Source: AC-56 sp963702195
Lineage (GTDB): Bacteria > Actinomycetota > Thermoleophilia > Solirubrobacterales > 70-9
Reading direction: 5' to 3'
NCBI GenBank assembly: GCA_963702195.1
Contig: OY969725.1
Span: 310,001 to 374,000 of the forward strand
DNA length: 64,000 nt
Shown: positions 15,514 to 24,335 of the stretch, in pieces
How positions within the stretch are numbered: the stretch's first letter is position 1
How the letters are laid out: each line of letters begins with the position of its first letter
Position numbers and translations under genes: made by a program
The notes under the pieces: model-generated
Seen by the model: only the letters and a program-made list of their open reading frames with translations
What the model was told of the DNA's origin: nothing
The model's database searches: none

Positions 15514-16566
15514 GTGATTTCTCGCAAGTCGATACTTGCCGTTGCCTGTTGCGGAGTGCTCGCGCTCGGCGTTGCCGCGTGCGGCTCCAGCAGCAGCGAC
15601 AGCACCAGTGGAAGCGGCGGCTCGTCCGGCGGCCCGATCACCGGTGCCGGCAGCACGTTCGTCGCACCGTTGATGTCCAAGTGGCAGTCCGGTTACTCGG
15701 AGAAGAGCGGTGACACGGTTACCTACGGGTCCATCGGCTCCGGAGGCGGCATCGAGCAGATCACGGCTCGCACCGTGGACTTCGGTGCCTCCGACGCGCC
15801 GCTCACCCCGGACCAGCTGACCGCCTGCAAGGGATGCATCCAGCTTCCCTGGTCCCTGGGCGCCGTCGTCCCGGCCTACAACCTGAACGGTGCGCCCAGC
15901 GACATCCATCTCACGGGCCCGGTGCTCGCCGATATGTACCTCGGCAAGATCACCGCCTGGAACGATCCGGAGATCGCGAAGCTGAACCCCGGCGCGAACC
16001 TTCCCTCGACGAAGATCACCCCGGTGTACCGCTCGGACGGTTCGGGTGACACGTACGCGTTCGTCGACTATCTCTCGGCAGTCAGCTCTGAGTTCAAGTC
16101 GAAGGTCGGCGTCGGCACCGAGGTCAAGTTCCCGACCGGAACCGGCGCGAGCGGCAGCGATGGCGTCGCGGCCTCGGTGTCCAAGACCGACGGGGCGGTC
16201 GGCTATCTGACGATCGCGTATGTCAACTCGAACGGATTCGACTACGCGCTCCTGCAGAACGCCGCCGGCAACTATCCGAAGGCGACGATCCCGGCGATCA
16301 ACGAGGCCGCATCGACGGCGAAGTCCGTGCCGCCGAGCGGTGTCTCGATCGTGGACCCGCCGGCCTCGGCCAAGAACGCCTGGCCGGACTCCACATTCAC
16401 CTACGTGATCCTGCCGACGAGCACCGACAAGGCCGACGCGCTGAAGTCGTTTGTCAACTACGCCATCGGCCCGGGCCAGGACTTCGCGGAGGGTCTCGGG
16501 TATGGCACCCTGCCGAAGCAGGTGATCACCGACGACAAGACAGCGCTCAACAAGGTCGGCGGTTGA
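15514..16566 (+). CDS. pstS: Phosphate ABC transporter substrate-binding lipoprotein PstS
   Basis: High-affinity phosphate-binding protein anchored outside the membrane. A 350-residue precursor with a lipoprotein signal: ILAVACCGVLALGVAAC, Cys23 being the lipidation site, then a Ser/Gly linker. Phosphate-binding blocks are GAGSTFVAPLMSKW, GSIGSGGGIEQI, FGASDAPL and YRSDGSGDTYAFVDYL. GTG 15514 is preceded by AAGGAGA (15498-15504). First gene of pstSCAB-phoU; a phosphate box is upstream and a hairpin follows at 16603-16631. Confidence 0.96.
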   Translation: MISRKSILAVACCGVLALGVAACGSSSSDSTSGSGGSSGGPITGAGSTFVAPLMSKWQSGYSEKSGDTVTYGSIGSGGGIEQITARTVDFGASDAPLTPDQLTACKGCIQLPWSLGAVVPAYNLNGAPSDIHLTGPVLADMYLGKITAWNDPEIAKLNPGANLPSTKITPVYRSDGSGDTYAFVDYLSAVSSEFKSKVGVGTEVKFPTGTGASGSDGVAASVSKTDGAVGYLTIAYVNSNGFDYALLQNAAGNYPKATIPAINEAASTAKSVPPSGVSIVDPPASAKNAWPDSTFTYVILPTSTDKADALKSFVNYAIGPGQDFAEGLGYGTLPKQVITDDKTALNKVGG

Positions 16567-16602
16567 GGAACGGGCAGTAGCCAGATGAAGGCGGGGAGGG
16601 AT

Positions 16603-16631
16603 GCCCGGGGTCGTGGGCCACGGCCCCGGGC
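16603..16631 (+). terminator. pstS-pstC intergenic hairpin (attenuator or mRNA end)
   Basis: GCCCGGGG (16603-16610) pairs with CCCCGGGC (16624-16631). The position fits partial termination or 3'-end protection that keeps pstS transcripts more abundant than those of the permease genes. Confidence 0.5.
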
Positions 16632-16661
16632 GCTCTCCGTCCACTCGCCCAGGGAGGCTTG

Positions 16662-17636
16662 ATGACGACGGACGCCGCAACCGCATCAGTTGGGTCGGTT
16701 CTCACCGGCAAGGATCGCGGAATTCTGGACCGGTTCGGCGACCGGGCGCTGTATCTGATCACCCTCCTCGCCGCCATCTTCTCGGCAGTCATCCTCGGTG
16801 CCATCACCTACAAGGTCTTCGACCTTGCGGGAAGTGCGATCTCGCAATTCGGCCTTGGGTTCGTGACTACGAGCAACTGGGACCCGGTTCACGAGCAATT
16901 CGGGGCGGCGCAATTCGTCTACGGGACCTTCGTCAGCTCGTTTGGCGCGCTCCTACTCGCCACGCCGCTGTCAATCGCAATCGCCCTCTTCCTGACCGAG
17001 TTGGCCCCGCGGGGCACGCGCACCCCGATTGCGACTCTCGTCGAGCTTCTCGCCGGCGTCCCGAGCGTGATTCTCGGGCTCTGGGGCATTCTCGTACTGG
17101 GGCCGTTCCTGAACGACACGATCGAGCCCGCCCTCCACGCAGTGCTCGGATGGATTCCGCTGTTCGGGAGCTCGTACTCGCCGGTCGGTCTCTTCCCGGC
17201 GATGGTGATCCTCACGATCATGACCGTGCCGATCGTGTCGAGTCTGACCCGTGAGGTCTTCGCCACGGTGCCTCCCACGACTAAGGAAGGTGCCCTGGCG
17301 CTCGGTGGGACCCGCTGGGAGATGATCAAGACCACGGTCCTCCCGTATTCCCGTCCCGGGATCATCGCCGCGGTGATGCTGGGCCTGGGCCGTGCGGTGG
17401 GCGAGGCGATCGCCGTGACGCAGGTAATCGGCGGCGCCCCGGGCATTCACTCGAACATCTTCCTGCCCGCCCAGACCATGGCCAGTCAGATCGCGGCGCA
17501 GTACCAGGGCGCGAGCCCGCTGAACCAATCGGCCCTCGCATATCTGGCCGTGATCCTCCTCATCCTCTCCCTGGTCTTCAACGGCGTCGCCCGGCTGCTC
17601 GTTCGCGGGGTGCAGCGGCGCGCAAACGAGGGATAG
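16662..17636 (+). CDS. pstC: Phosphate ABC transporter permease PstC
   Basis: Inner-membrane permease subunit of the Pst complex, 324 residues with about six hydrophobic helices. The ABC-coupling EAA loop is present (REVFATVPPTTKEGALALGGTRWEM) followed by GRAVGEAIAVTQVIGG, typical of PstC. ATG 16662 follows AGGGAGG with good spacing; a TTG directly before it is not needed. Two bases separate it from pstA. Confidence 0.95.
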   Translation: MTTDAATASVGSVLTGKDRGILDRFGDRALYLITLLAAIFSAVILGAITYKVFDLAGSAISQFGLGFVTTSNWDPVHEQFGAAQFVYGTFVSSFGALLLATPLSIAIALFLTELAPRGTRTPIATLVELLAGVPSVILGLWGILVLGPFLNDTIEPALHAVLGWIPLFGSSYSPVGLFPAMVILTIMTVPIVSSLTREVFATVPPTTKEGALALGGTRWEMIKTTVLPYSRPGIIAAVMLGLGRAVGEAIAVTQVIGGAPGIHSNIFLPAQTMASQIAAQYQGASPLNQSALAYLAVILLILSLVFNGVARLLVRGVQRRANEG

Positions 17637-17638
17637 CG

Positions 17639-18532
17639 GTGGCGTCAGGCGATCACAAGCCGACCGACACCCTGCTGGCGCCCAGTCGCAATCTGCGCCG
17701 GCGGCACGCGCTCAACCGCGCCGTCGAGCTCAGCTGCTGGATCGCTGCGCTGCTGGCCGTAGGCGTGCTCCTGGTGGTCCTCGGAAGCATCGCGGTTAAG
17801 GGCGTCGGAAGCATCAGCATCGACTTCCTAACCCAGAACACGGCGAACTTCGGCGGGGGAGGGATCGGCAACGCCCTGATCGGAACGGGGATCCTGATCG
17901 CGCTCGCGGCGCTGATGGCGATCCCCCTCGGAATTCTGATCGCGATCTACACGAGCGAGTTCGCGGGAACGCGCTCGGGCTTCTTGATCCGCTACGTGCT
18001 CGACATCCTCAACGGTGTGCCCACGATCGTTACGGGGGTCTTCGTCTTCGCCCTCCTCGTGGTGGGCCATCAGCAGAGCGGCTGGGCGGGTGCCATAGGG
18101 CTCGCCATCGTCATGCTCCCCCTCGTCGCGCGAGCCTGTCATGAGGTCCTCACCCTCGTTCCGGGATCGGTCAAGGAGGCCGGCTTGGCGCTCGGTGCAA
18201 GCCGCTGGCGGACGACGCTGTCGGTGACCGTCCCGACCGCGCTGAGCGGAATGATCACCGGCGCATTGCTGGCCGTCGCCCGCGCCGTGGGCGAGACGGC
18301 CCCGCTGCTGCTCGTCTGCTCCATCTTTCCGGACACGGTCGTCACGGATCCATCTCAGCCCCTGCCGAACATCCCCGTGACGATCTTCCGCTACTCCGAA
18401 GCGCCAGACCCCGTCAAGCACGCGCAGGCGTGGGGCGCGGCACTGATCCTGATTCTCTTCGTCCTCTTGCTGAGCATGTTCGCGAGGGCGTTCTCCGCGC
18501 GTGCGCGCAAGCGCTTGGGAGCTGCGCGCTGA
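17639..18532 (+). CDS. pstA: Phosphate ABC transporter permease PstA
   Basis: Second permease of the Pst transporter, 297 residues. The N-terminal helix is followed by the periplasmic FLTQNTANFGGGGIGNALIG segment typical of PstA, then the membrane core. The EAA loop is HEVLTLVPGSVKEAGLALGASRWR, with ARAVGETAPLLLVC after it. Start GTG 17639, two bases after the pstC stop, implies translational coupling. Confidence 0.95.
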   Translation: MASGDHKPTDTLLAPSRNLRRRHALNRAVELSCWIAALLAVGVLLVVLGSIAVKGVGSISIDFLTQNTANFGGGGIGNALIGTGILIALAALMAIPLGILIAIYTSEFAGTRSGFLIRYVLDILNGVPTIVTGVFVFALLVVGHQQSGWAGAIGLAIVMLPLVARACHEVLTLVPGSVKEAGLALGASRWRTTLSVTVPTALSGMITGALLAVARAVGETAPLLLVCSIFPDTVVTDPSQPLPNIPVTIFRYSEAPDPVKHAQAWGAALILILFVLLLSMFARAFSARARKRLGAAR

Positions 18533-18565
18533 TAATCAACAATGCACTCAAGGGAGCGTTCACCC

Positions 18566-19486
18566 ATGGACTACGACTCGACTGAAGTGAGCGTGGTAGA
18601 CAGCAAGGAAGAGATATTGCCGAGAAATCCCGGACAGCCCGAGACAACAACCACCAGCCAGCAGAGCTCTGGCGGCACATCCGTCGCTCCTCAGCCGACC
18701 GACGGGGCCGGGGGGATCGAGCAGATGCACGCCACTCGGCGCGTTCATCTCGAGGATCTGCACGCCTACTACGGCGACAATCATGCGGTCAGAGGAGTCG
18801 ATCTCGCGTTCGAGCCGGGGAGGGTCACGGCGATCATTGGGCCATCCGGGTGTGGCAAGTCGACGATGGTCCGCTGCGTCAACCGGATGCACGAGGAGAT
18901 CCCCGGCGCGCGCTCCGAGGGGCGCGTGCTGCTGGACGAAGTCGATCTGTGCGGGAACGGGGTGGACGTGGTCGCGGTGCGCCGGCTCGTGGGCATGGTC
19001 TTTCAGAAGCCGAATCCGTTTCCGACGATGTCGATCTTCGACAACGTCGCGGCCGGTCTCAGGTTCACTGGGACGCCGCGCGACGAGGTCACCGATCGAG
19101 TCAACGCCGCGCTGGAGGGCGCCGGGCTCTGGAACGAGGTCCAGGGCCGCCTCTCAAGTCCGGGCATGGGCCTCTCGGGCGGCCAGCAGCAGCGCCTCTG
19201 CATCGCCCGTGCTCTCGCCGTGGAGCCGGACGTGCTGCTCATGGACGAGCCCTGCTCGGCCCTGGACCCGGTGGCAACCCTGAAGATCGAGGAGTTGATC
19301 GCTCAGCTCAAGGAGAAGGTCACGATCGCGATCGTGACCCACAACATGCAGCAGGCGGGCCGCGTGGCCGACACGACCGCGTTCATGCTCACCGGCGAGC
19401 TGGTCGAGGTCGGGCCGACTGAGAAGATGTTCACGAACCCCGACGACTCCCGCACCGAGGAGTACGTCACCGGGAAGTTCGGTTGA
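18566..19486 (+). CDS. pstB: Phosphate ABC transporter ATP-binding protein PstB
   Basis: ATPase of the Pst importer. Walker A GPSGCGKST, Q-loop FQKPNPFP, signature LSGGQQQRLCIARAL, Walker B VLLMDEPCSALDP and the switch His in VTHNMQQA are all intact. It carries an unusual Ser/Thr/Gln-rich N-terminal extension of about 55 residues before the conserved VHLEDLHAYYGDNHAV. ATG 18566 follows AAGGGAG and is preferred over ATG 18542, which lacks a ribosome binding site. Its TGA overlaps the phoU ATG. Confidence 0.95.
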   Translation: MDYDSTEVSVVDSKEEILPRNPGQPETTTTSQQSSGGTSVAPQPTDGAGGIEQMHATRRVHLEDLHAYYGDNHAVRGVDLAFEPGRVTAIIGPSGCGKSTMVRCVNRMHEEIPGARSEGRVLLDEVDLCGNGVDVVAVRRLVGMVFQKPNPFPTMSIFDNVAAGLRFTGTPRDEVTDRVNAALEGAGLWNEVQGRLSSPGMGLSGGQQQRLCIARALAVEPDVLLMDEPCSALDPVATLKIEELIAQLKEKVTIAIVTHNMQQAGRVADTTAFMLTGELVEVGPTEKMFTNPDDSRTEEYVTGKFG

Positions 19487-20199
19487 TGGAGCTCAAGGCC
19501 AGACACGAGTACCGCGAGGAGCTCGCGAACCTCGAGACCCGTGCCCTGGACGGCCTGGATCTGGTTGTCGCATCGCTCGACCGGACCATCGAGGCGGTTC
19601 AGCACCAGGACATCGAGCTGGCGGAGCTCGTGGTCGCCGACGACGACGTCATCGACGGCCGCTACCTGGAGGTCCACCAGTCGATCCTCGCGCTGCTCGC
19701 CACGCAGGCTCCGGTGGCGACTGACCTGCGCCTGATTTCAGCGCTTCTTCACGTGATGAAGAACATCGAGCGGATGGGCGACCAGTGCGTGAACATCGCG
19801 AAGCTGATCCCGATCGCCGGGCACGAGCCGCCCGCGGACGAGCGCCTGATCAAGAACCTCGTGACGATGGGCAACGCAACTCGGGCGGAGATCAGGCAGG
19901 CCAAGCGCGCGTTCGCGGAGCGCAACGTGGACATGGCGCGCGACCTCGTCCGCCAGGACGACGTGATCGACAACCTGAACAAGGAGTGCTTCCAGCTCGC
20001 GCTGGAGATCGGGGACGATCACGATCGCCGCGAATGGGCGATGACCATGCTGCTCGTCGCGCGGGCGATCGAGCGGATCGGCGACAACGCGGTCGACGTC
20101 GGCGAGCAGGTCGCCTTCGTGGTCACTGGGCTGTTCCGCGAGTTCGAGGACGCCTCGCATCCGGGCGAGCCCGTCGTCGAGCCACAGCCGTCCCCGTAA
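19486..20199 (+). CDS. phoU: Phosphate signalling protein PhoU
   Basis: Helical regulator linking the Pst transporter to the Pho two-component system. A 237-residue protein with the two three-helix repeats of PhoU: LVVADDDVIDGRYLEVHQSILALLATQAPVA and the mirror LVRQDDVIDNLNKECFQLAL, and the twin ERMGDQCVNIAKL / ERIGDNAVDVGEQV motifs. ATG 19486 overlaps the pstB stop as TGATG. Last gene of the pst operon before an 80-bp gap. Confidence 0.95.
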   Translation: MELKARHEYREELANLETRALDGLDLVVASLDRTIEAVQHQDIELAELVVADDDVIDGRYLEVHQSILALLATQAPVATDLRLISALLHVMKNIERMGDQCVNIAKLIPIAGHEPPADERLIKNLVTMGNATRAEIRQAKRAFAERNVDMARDLVRQDDVIDNLNKECFQLALEIGDDHDRREWAMTMLLVARAIERIGDNAVDVGEQVAFVVTGLFREFEDASHPGEPVVEPQPSP

Positions 20200-20282
20200 G
20201 TCGAGCATTGATGCCGAGGCCGGGCAGGGGGACCTGGGGCCACATCCGTGTGGTCTGACAAGATCGGGTTCAGGTACCAGTG

Positions 20283-21188
20283 ATGCTCTGCGCGGCGATT
20301 GACATCGGCTCGAACACGACCCGCGTGCTCGTTGCCGAACCGCAGGGGGGCCAGCTCCGCAAGGTCATGGAGCAGCGCGCCTACACACGGATCGGCAAGG
20401 CCTCCCAGCACGACGGCGCGATCGATCGCTCCAAGATCGACGAGGTCGCCGAGGTGGTCGCGACCCAGGTGCGCCTGGCCCAGGAGATCGGCGCCCAGGC
20501 GATCCGCACGGTCGCCACGGCGGCGATTCGCGAGGCGGCGAACCGGGACGAGATCGTGTCCGAGATCAACCGCGTGGCCGGCGTCGACGTCGAGATCCTC
20601 AGCGAGCACGAGGAGGGGCGCCTGGCGTTCATCGGCGCCACCAAGACCCTGGGCCATCCGGTGGAGGGGGAGATCGCGGTCGTCGACGTCGGCGGCGGCT
20701 CGTCCGAGGTCGTGCTGGGCAGCGTGACCGATGGCCTGTCGGCCGTCCGGTCGTTCAAGATCGGCTCCGGGTCGCTCGCCGATGACCTGCTCACTCAGGA
20801 TCCACCTTCGACGGCCGAGATTCGTCGCGTTCGCGACGCGATCGCCGATTTCTTCGAGGACGTCGAGTTCGAGCGCCCCGACCAGGCCGTCGCCGTCGGG
20901 GGCAGCGCGACCTCGCTCCGGGCGCTCGTGGGCACGGTGCTGGAGTACGAGACGCTCGAGCGGGCCGTGCGGGTGCTCACCGGCGACCCGATCGACGACG
21001 TCGCCAAGCGCTTCGAGCTCGACCCGCGGCGGGTGAGAATCCTCCCGACCGGCGTCCTGCTCCTGGAGAAGCTCTCCGAGCTCCTGGGCCAGCCGCTTCA
21101 GATCGGCAAGGGCGGCCTGCGCGAGGGCGTGATCCTCACCCTGCTGAATGGCGCGAGCAACGGCGCGCCCACGGCCCTGGCGGCCTAG
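20283..21188 (+). CDS. ppx: Ppx/GppA-family exopolyphosphatase
   Basis: Short actinobacterial exopolyphosphatase/guanosine-pentaphosphate phosphatase of ~301 residues, ASKHA fold. Phosphate-1 loop AIDIGSNTTRVLVAE, phosphate-2 loop VVDVGGGSSEVVLG, catalytic-type Glu in SEHEEGRLAF, and VGGSATSLRAL. It should release Pi from polyphosphate (or convert pppGpp). Location right after phoU fits the phosphate theme; PPK1, which makes polyphosphate, is at 37837. ATG 20283 overlaps an alternative GTG at 20280. Confidence 0.9.
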   Translation: MLCAAIDIGSNTTRVLVAEPQGGQLRKVMEQRAYTRIGKASQHDGAIDRSKIDEVAEVVATQVRLAQEIGAQAIRTVATAAIREAANRDEIVSEINRVAGVDVEILSEHEEGRLAFIGATKTLGHPVEGEIAVVDVGGGSSEVVLGSVTDGLSAVRSFKIGSGSLADDLLTQDPPSTAEIRRVRDAIADFFEDVEFERPDQAVAVGGSATSLRALVGTVLEYETLERAVRVLTGDPIDDVAKRFELDPRRVRILPTGVLLLEKLSELLGQPLQIGKGGLREGVILTLLNGASNGAPTALAA

Positions 21189-21251
21189 ATGACTGAATCG
21201 CACGCCTGGATGGCGCCCGTGGCCGGGGCAGCTCCGCGTCCTCGGTCGCTC

Positions 21252-21269
21252 GCGTGCAGTCATGCACGC
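21252..21269. terminator. Small hairpin after ppx
   Basis: GCGTGCA-GTCA-TGCACGC is a perfect 7-bp stem in the 165-bp gap 21189-21353. No T tract follows; a terminator role is tentative. Confidence 0.35.
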
Positions 21270-21353
21270 TTCGCTCCCTGCGTCCTTGATCTGCTTGACC
21301 ACGCGCGCCCCGAGGCGCACGAGGCCATGGAATCAGCCATCTAGTCCCCCGGG

Positions 21354-21905
21354 ATGGGGCCGACCGAGGGCAGGCGCCTACGAGAAGCGACGGAGGACGA
21401 CGGCGCGGCATGCGCCGCGATCTACACGCCGTACGTGACCGGCACGGCGATCAGCTTCGAGACCGAGCCGCCCTCTGCGGCCGAGACGTCGAGGCGCATT
21501 CGCGCCGCGTCGCAGCGGCACGCGTGGCTCGTCCTCGAAGAGGGGGAGGGCATCATCGGTTACGCCTATGGCGGCCCGTTCAGGGAGAGGGCCGCCTACG
21601 CCTGGACCTGTGAGGTGAGCGTGTACATGGAGATGGGTCGTCATCGGACCGGCGGCGGGCGCACCCTGTATGAGGCCCTGCTAGAGCGTTTGACGGACCG
21701 TGGATTTCATCTGGCGGTGGCCGGCATGACGCTGCCGAACGACGCGAGCCTGGCACTCCATCGCGCACTCGGATTCGAGCCAGTTGGCGTCTATCGTCAG
21801 GTGGGCTTCAAACACGGGCGCTGGCACGACGTCGCCTGGGTCCAGCGCCTCCTCGGCTCGGAGGGCGACCGGCCCGCCGACGGGCCGGAGCACACCGAGC
21901 GATGA
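21354..21905 (+). CDS. GNAT acetyltransferase, phosphinothricin-acetyltransferase-like
   Basis: N-acetyltransferase of 183 residues. The order matches the Pat/Bar and methionine-sulfoximine group: REATEDDGAACAAIYTPYV, then TAISFETEPPS, and the acetyl-CoA loop VYMEMGRHRTGGGRTLYEALLERL, and LHRALGFEPVGVYRQVGFKHGRWHDVAWVQRLL at the C-terminus. Substrates of this group include phosphinothricin, methionine sulfoximine and other amino-acid analogues. In arsenic islands a related enzyme (ArsN) acetylates organoarsenicals, and this gene does lie convergent to the arsenic island, but the link is only positional. Confidence 0.85.
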   Translation: MGPTEGRRLREATEDDGAACAAIYTPYVTGTAISFETEPPSAAETSRRIRAASQRHAWLVLEEGEGIIGYAYGGPFRERAAYAWTCEVSVYMEMGRHRTGGGRTLYEALLERLTDRGFHLAVAGMTLPNDASLALHRALGFEPVGVYRQVGFKHGRWHDVAWVQRLLGSEGDRPADGPEHTER

Positions 21906-21935
21906 GCGAACGCAGCTCGCGGCGAGGTCGCCCGT

Positions 21936-23045
21936 CTATCGCACGTCCGCCAGCTCCTTGCCCGGCTTCGGCGGAGGCGACGTCGGCGGTGCCTCGAAGG
22001 GCCACCAACGGCGGCGGAGCCAGAGCGCGACGTAGACGAGGCTCACGAGCACCGGCACCTCGATCAGCGGGCCGACGACCCCGGCCAGCGCCTGGCCGGA
22101 GCTTGCGCCCCAGACGCCGACCGCGACCGCGATCGCAAGCTCGAAGTCGTTGGAGGCGACGGTGAAGGCGAGCGTCGCGGTCCTGGGGTATCCAAGTCGC
22201 ATCGCCCGGCCGATTCCGAAGCCGAGTATCCACATGACCACGAAGTAGACGAGCAGGGGCAGCGCGATGCGGGCGACGGTCAACGGATCGGCTGTGATCT
22301 GGTCGCCCTGGATCGCGAACAGCAGGACGACCGTGAACAGGAGGCCGTAGAGCGTGATCGGGGCGATTCGCGGGATCACGGTGGACTCGAACCACTCGCG
22401 GCCGTGTGCTCGCAGCCCCCAGCGTCGCGTGAGATAGCCGGCGGTCAGCGGGATGCCGAGGAAGATCAAGACCGTGCGCGCGACCTCCCAGATCGAGATC
22501 TCGAACCCCTGGGTGTCGAGCCCGAGCAGGTTCGGCAGCGCGTTCAGGTAGAACCAGCCCAAGAGCGCGTAGGCGGCGACCTGGAAGATCGCGTTGAAGA
22601 CGACGAGAACGGCCGCGCGATCGCGGTCGCCGTCGGCGAGGTCGTTCCAGACCAGCACCATCGCGATGCAGCGCGCCAGGCCAACGACGATCACGCCGGT
22701 CCGGTAGGCCGGCTCGTTCGCCAGGAAGATCCAAGCGAGTGCGAACATCAGCGCCGGCCCGACGACCCATGAGAGGAACAGGGAGACGCCGAACATTCGC
22801 CCGTCGCCCTTGGTGCGGCCGAGGTCCTCGTAGCGGACCTTGGTCAGCACCGGGTACATCATCAACAGCAGCCCGAGCGCGATCGGCAGGCTGACGGTGC
22901 CCACCTTGAGGGTGTCGAGGAAGTCGTTCAACCCGGGTACGAGCGAGCCGAGGGCCAGGCCGCCGGCCATCCCGAGCGCGATCCAGAGCGGCAGGAAGCG
23001 ATTGAGCGTCGACAGGCGCCGGATGACTGGGGCGTCCTCGGGCAT
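21936..23045 (-). CDS. acr3: Arsenite efflux transporter Acr3
   Basis: Arsenite/H+ antiporter of the Acr3 (ArsB-type naming) family, 369 residues with about ten membrane helices. The diagnostic conserved Cys is in GVIVVGLARCIAMVLVWNDLA, and the second half carries TLAFTVASNDFELAIAVAVG with the conserved Glu. Last gene of the minus-strand arsenic operon; its ATG directly abuts the arsJ stop codon. Confidence 0.95.
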   Translation of the reverse strand: MPEDAPVIRRLSTLNRFLPLWIALGMAGGLALGSLVPGLNDFLDTLKVGTVSLPIALGLLLMMYPVLTKVRYEDLGRTKGDGRMFGVSLFLSWVVGPALMFALAWIFLANEPAYRTGVIVVGLARCIAMVLVWNDLADGDRDRAAVLVVFNAIFQVAAYALLGWFYLNALPNLLGLDTQGFEISIWEVARTVLIFLGIPLTAGYLTRRWGLRAHGREWFESTVIPRIAPITLYGLLFTVVLLFAIQGDQITADPLTVARIALPLLVYFVVMWILGFGIGRAMRLGYPRTATLAFTVASNDFELAIAVAVGVWGASSGQALAGVVGPLIEVPVLVSLVYVALWLRRRWWPFEAPPTSPPPKPGKELADVR

Positions 23046-24335
23046 CTAGGCTGCCTGCGATACCTGCGTCGGTCCCGGCCTCCGCGCGACCTCGGTGGGC
23101 AATAGCAGCGAGAGCCCGCCCGCAATCAAGAGAAAAGCGGCGGATACCCACAAGCAGGCGGTGAGCCCGTGCCACTCGTAGAGGAGGCCTGAGAGGACGG
23201 TGCCGGCGAGACGGCCGAACGCGTTGGCCATGTAGTAGAAGCCGACGTTCATCGCCACCTTGTCGTTGTCGGCGTAGGCGAGGATGAGGTAGGAGTGAAC
23301 GGCGGAGTTCATCGCGAACGCCACCCCGAAGGGGATCAGCCCGGCGATGATCGCGAGTGTCGGGTCCACACCCGCGTCGAGGGCAACTGCCATTGCGGCC
23401 GGGAAGAGCGCCACGCCGAGCGCCAGCCACACGGCGGTCCTTCCATCGGGCTCGGTGCCGGTGCCCTGGGCGCGGCGGCGAACGAAGCGTGGTGCGACGG
23501 CTTGCACTCCGCCGTAGCCGATCACCCAGACTGCAAGCAGGATCCCCACCTGCCAGAAGCTCCACCCCAGCTCGGCGTACAGGAAGAACGGCAGGCCGAC
23601 CACGAACCACACGTCGCGAGCGGCAAACAGGAAGATGCGCGCGGCAGCGAGGACGTTGACCGCGCGGTTGTTGGAGAACATGTGCACGAACTTCGCTGCT
23701 CGGTCCGGTCGGCCGAGGTGCCCTCGGATCGAGGTGGAGGTCACGACGAGCGCGATCAGCACGAACACCGCGAGCGCCAGCACCGCGCTCTGAAATCCGA
23801 ACAGCGTCAGCAGCAGGCCGCCGAGGAAGAAGCCGACTCCCTTGAGTGCGTTCTTCGAGCCGGTCAGGAGGGCGACCCAGCGGTAGAGCGAGGACTGGTC
23901 GCCCTCGCCGACGACGATCTTGACGGCGCTCTTGGAGCTCATCTTGTTGAGGTCCTTGGCGACGCCCGAGAGCGCCTGGGAGACCATCACGTAGGGAACG
24001 ACGAGCAGGGACGGCGGTGCGAAGCCGAGCATGCACAGCGCGGTGACCTGGATCGCCAGGCCCATGAAGAGCGTGATCTTCAAGCCCAGGCGAGTCGCGA
24101 GCCAGCCGCCCACGAGGTTGGTGAGAATGCCCGCGACCTCGTAGAAGACGAATAGCGAGGCGACCTGGAGGGGCGAGTAGCCGAGTTGGTCGAAGTAGAA
24201 GAGGACCAGGGTCCGGATCGCGCCGTCGACGAGGGTGTCGGTCCAGTACGCACCCGTCACCAAGACGTAGTTCCGGAGGTCGCGGCGACGTTCCTGTGCG
24301 GCGTCCAGCGCCGCGGCGCCGGCGCCGCTAGCCAT
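23046..24335 (-). CDS. arsJ: Organoarsenical efflux MFS transporter ArsJ
   Basis: Major-facilitator protein of 429 residues. The start NYVLVTGAYWTDTLVDGAIRTLVLFYF and the internal SQALSGVAKDLNKMSSKSAVK are the signature of ArsJ, which exports 1-arseno-3-phosphoglycerate. That compound is formed when GAPDH uses arsenate, and the GAPDH gene directly upstream overlaps this one by 8 bp. The pair therefore forms an arsenate-specific resistance pathway. No substrate other than the arseno-sugar acid is known for the family. Confidence 0.93.
   Translation of the reverse strand: MASGAGAAALDAAQERRRDLRNYVLVTGAYWTDTLVDGAIRTLVLFYFDQLGYSPLQVASLFVFYEVAGILTNLVGGWLATRLGLKITLFMGLAIQVTALCMLGFAPPSLLVVPYVMVSQALSGVAKDLNKMSSKSAVKIVVGEGDQSSLYRWVALLTGSKNALKGVGFFLGGLLLTLFGFQSAVLALAVFVLIALVVTSTSIRGHLGRPDRAAKFVHMFSNNRAVNVLAAARIFLFAARDVWFVVGLPFFLYAELGWSFWQVGILLAVWVIGYGGVQAVAPRFVRRRAQGTGTEPDGRTAVWLALGVALFPAAMAVALDAGVDPTLAIIAGLIPFGVAFAMNSAVHSYLILAYADNDKVAMNVGFYYMANAFGRLAGTVLSGLLYEWHGLTACLWVSAAFLLIAGGLSLLLPTEVARRPGPTQVSQAA

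Noticed and set aside
21189..21353. tRNA or small RNA gene in the gap after ppx
   Set aside because: Only one 7-bp hairpin could be drawn; no cloverleaf, T-loop or CCA-end pattern was found.
21354..21905. ArsN organoarsenical acetyltransferase
   Set aside because: The sequence fits the general Pat/Bar group; adjacency is convergent rather than within the arsenic operon, so the more specific name is not justified.
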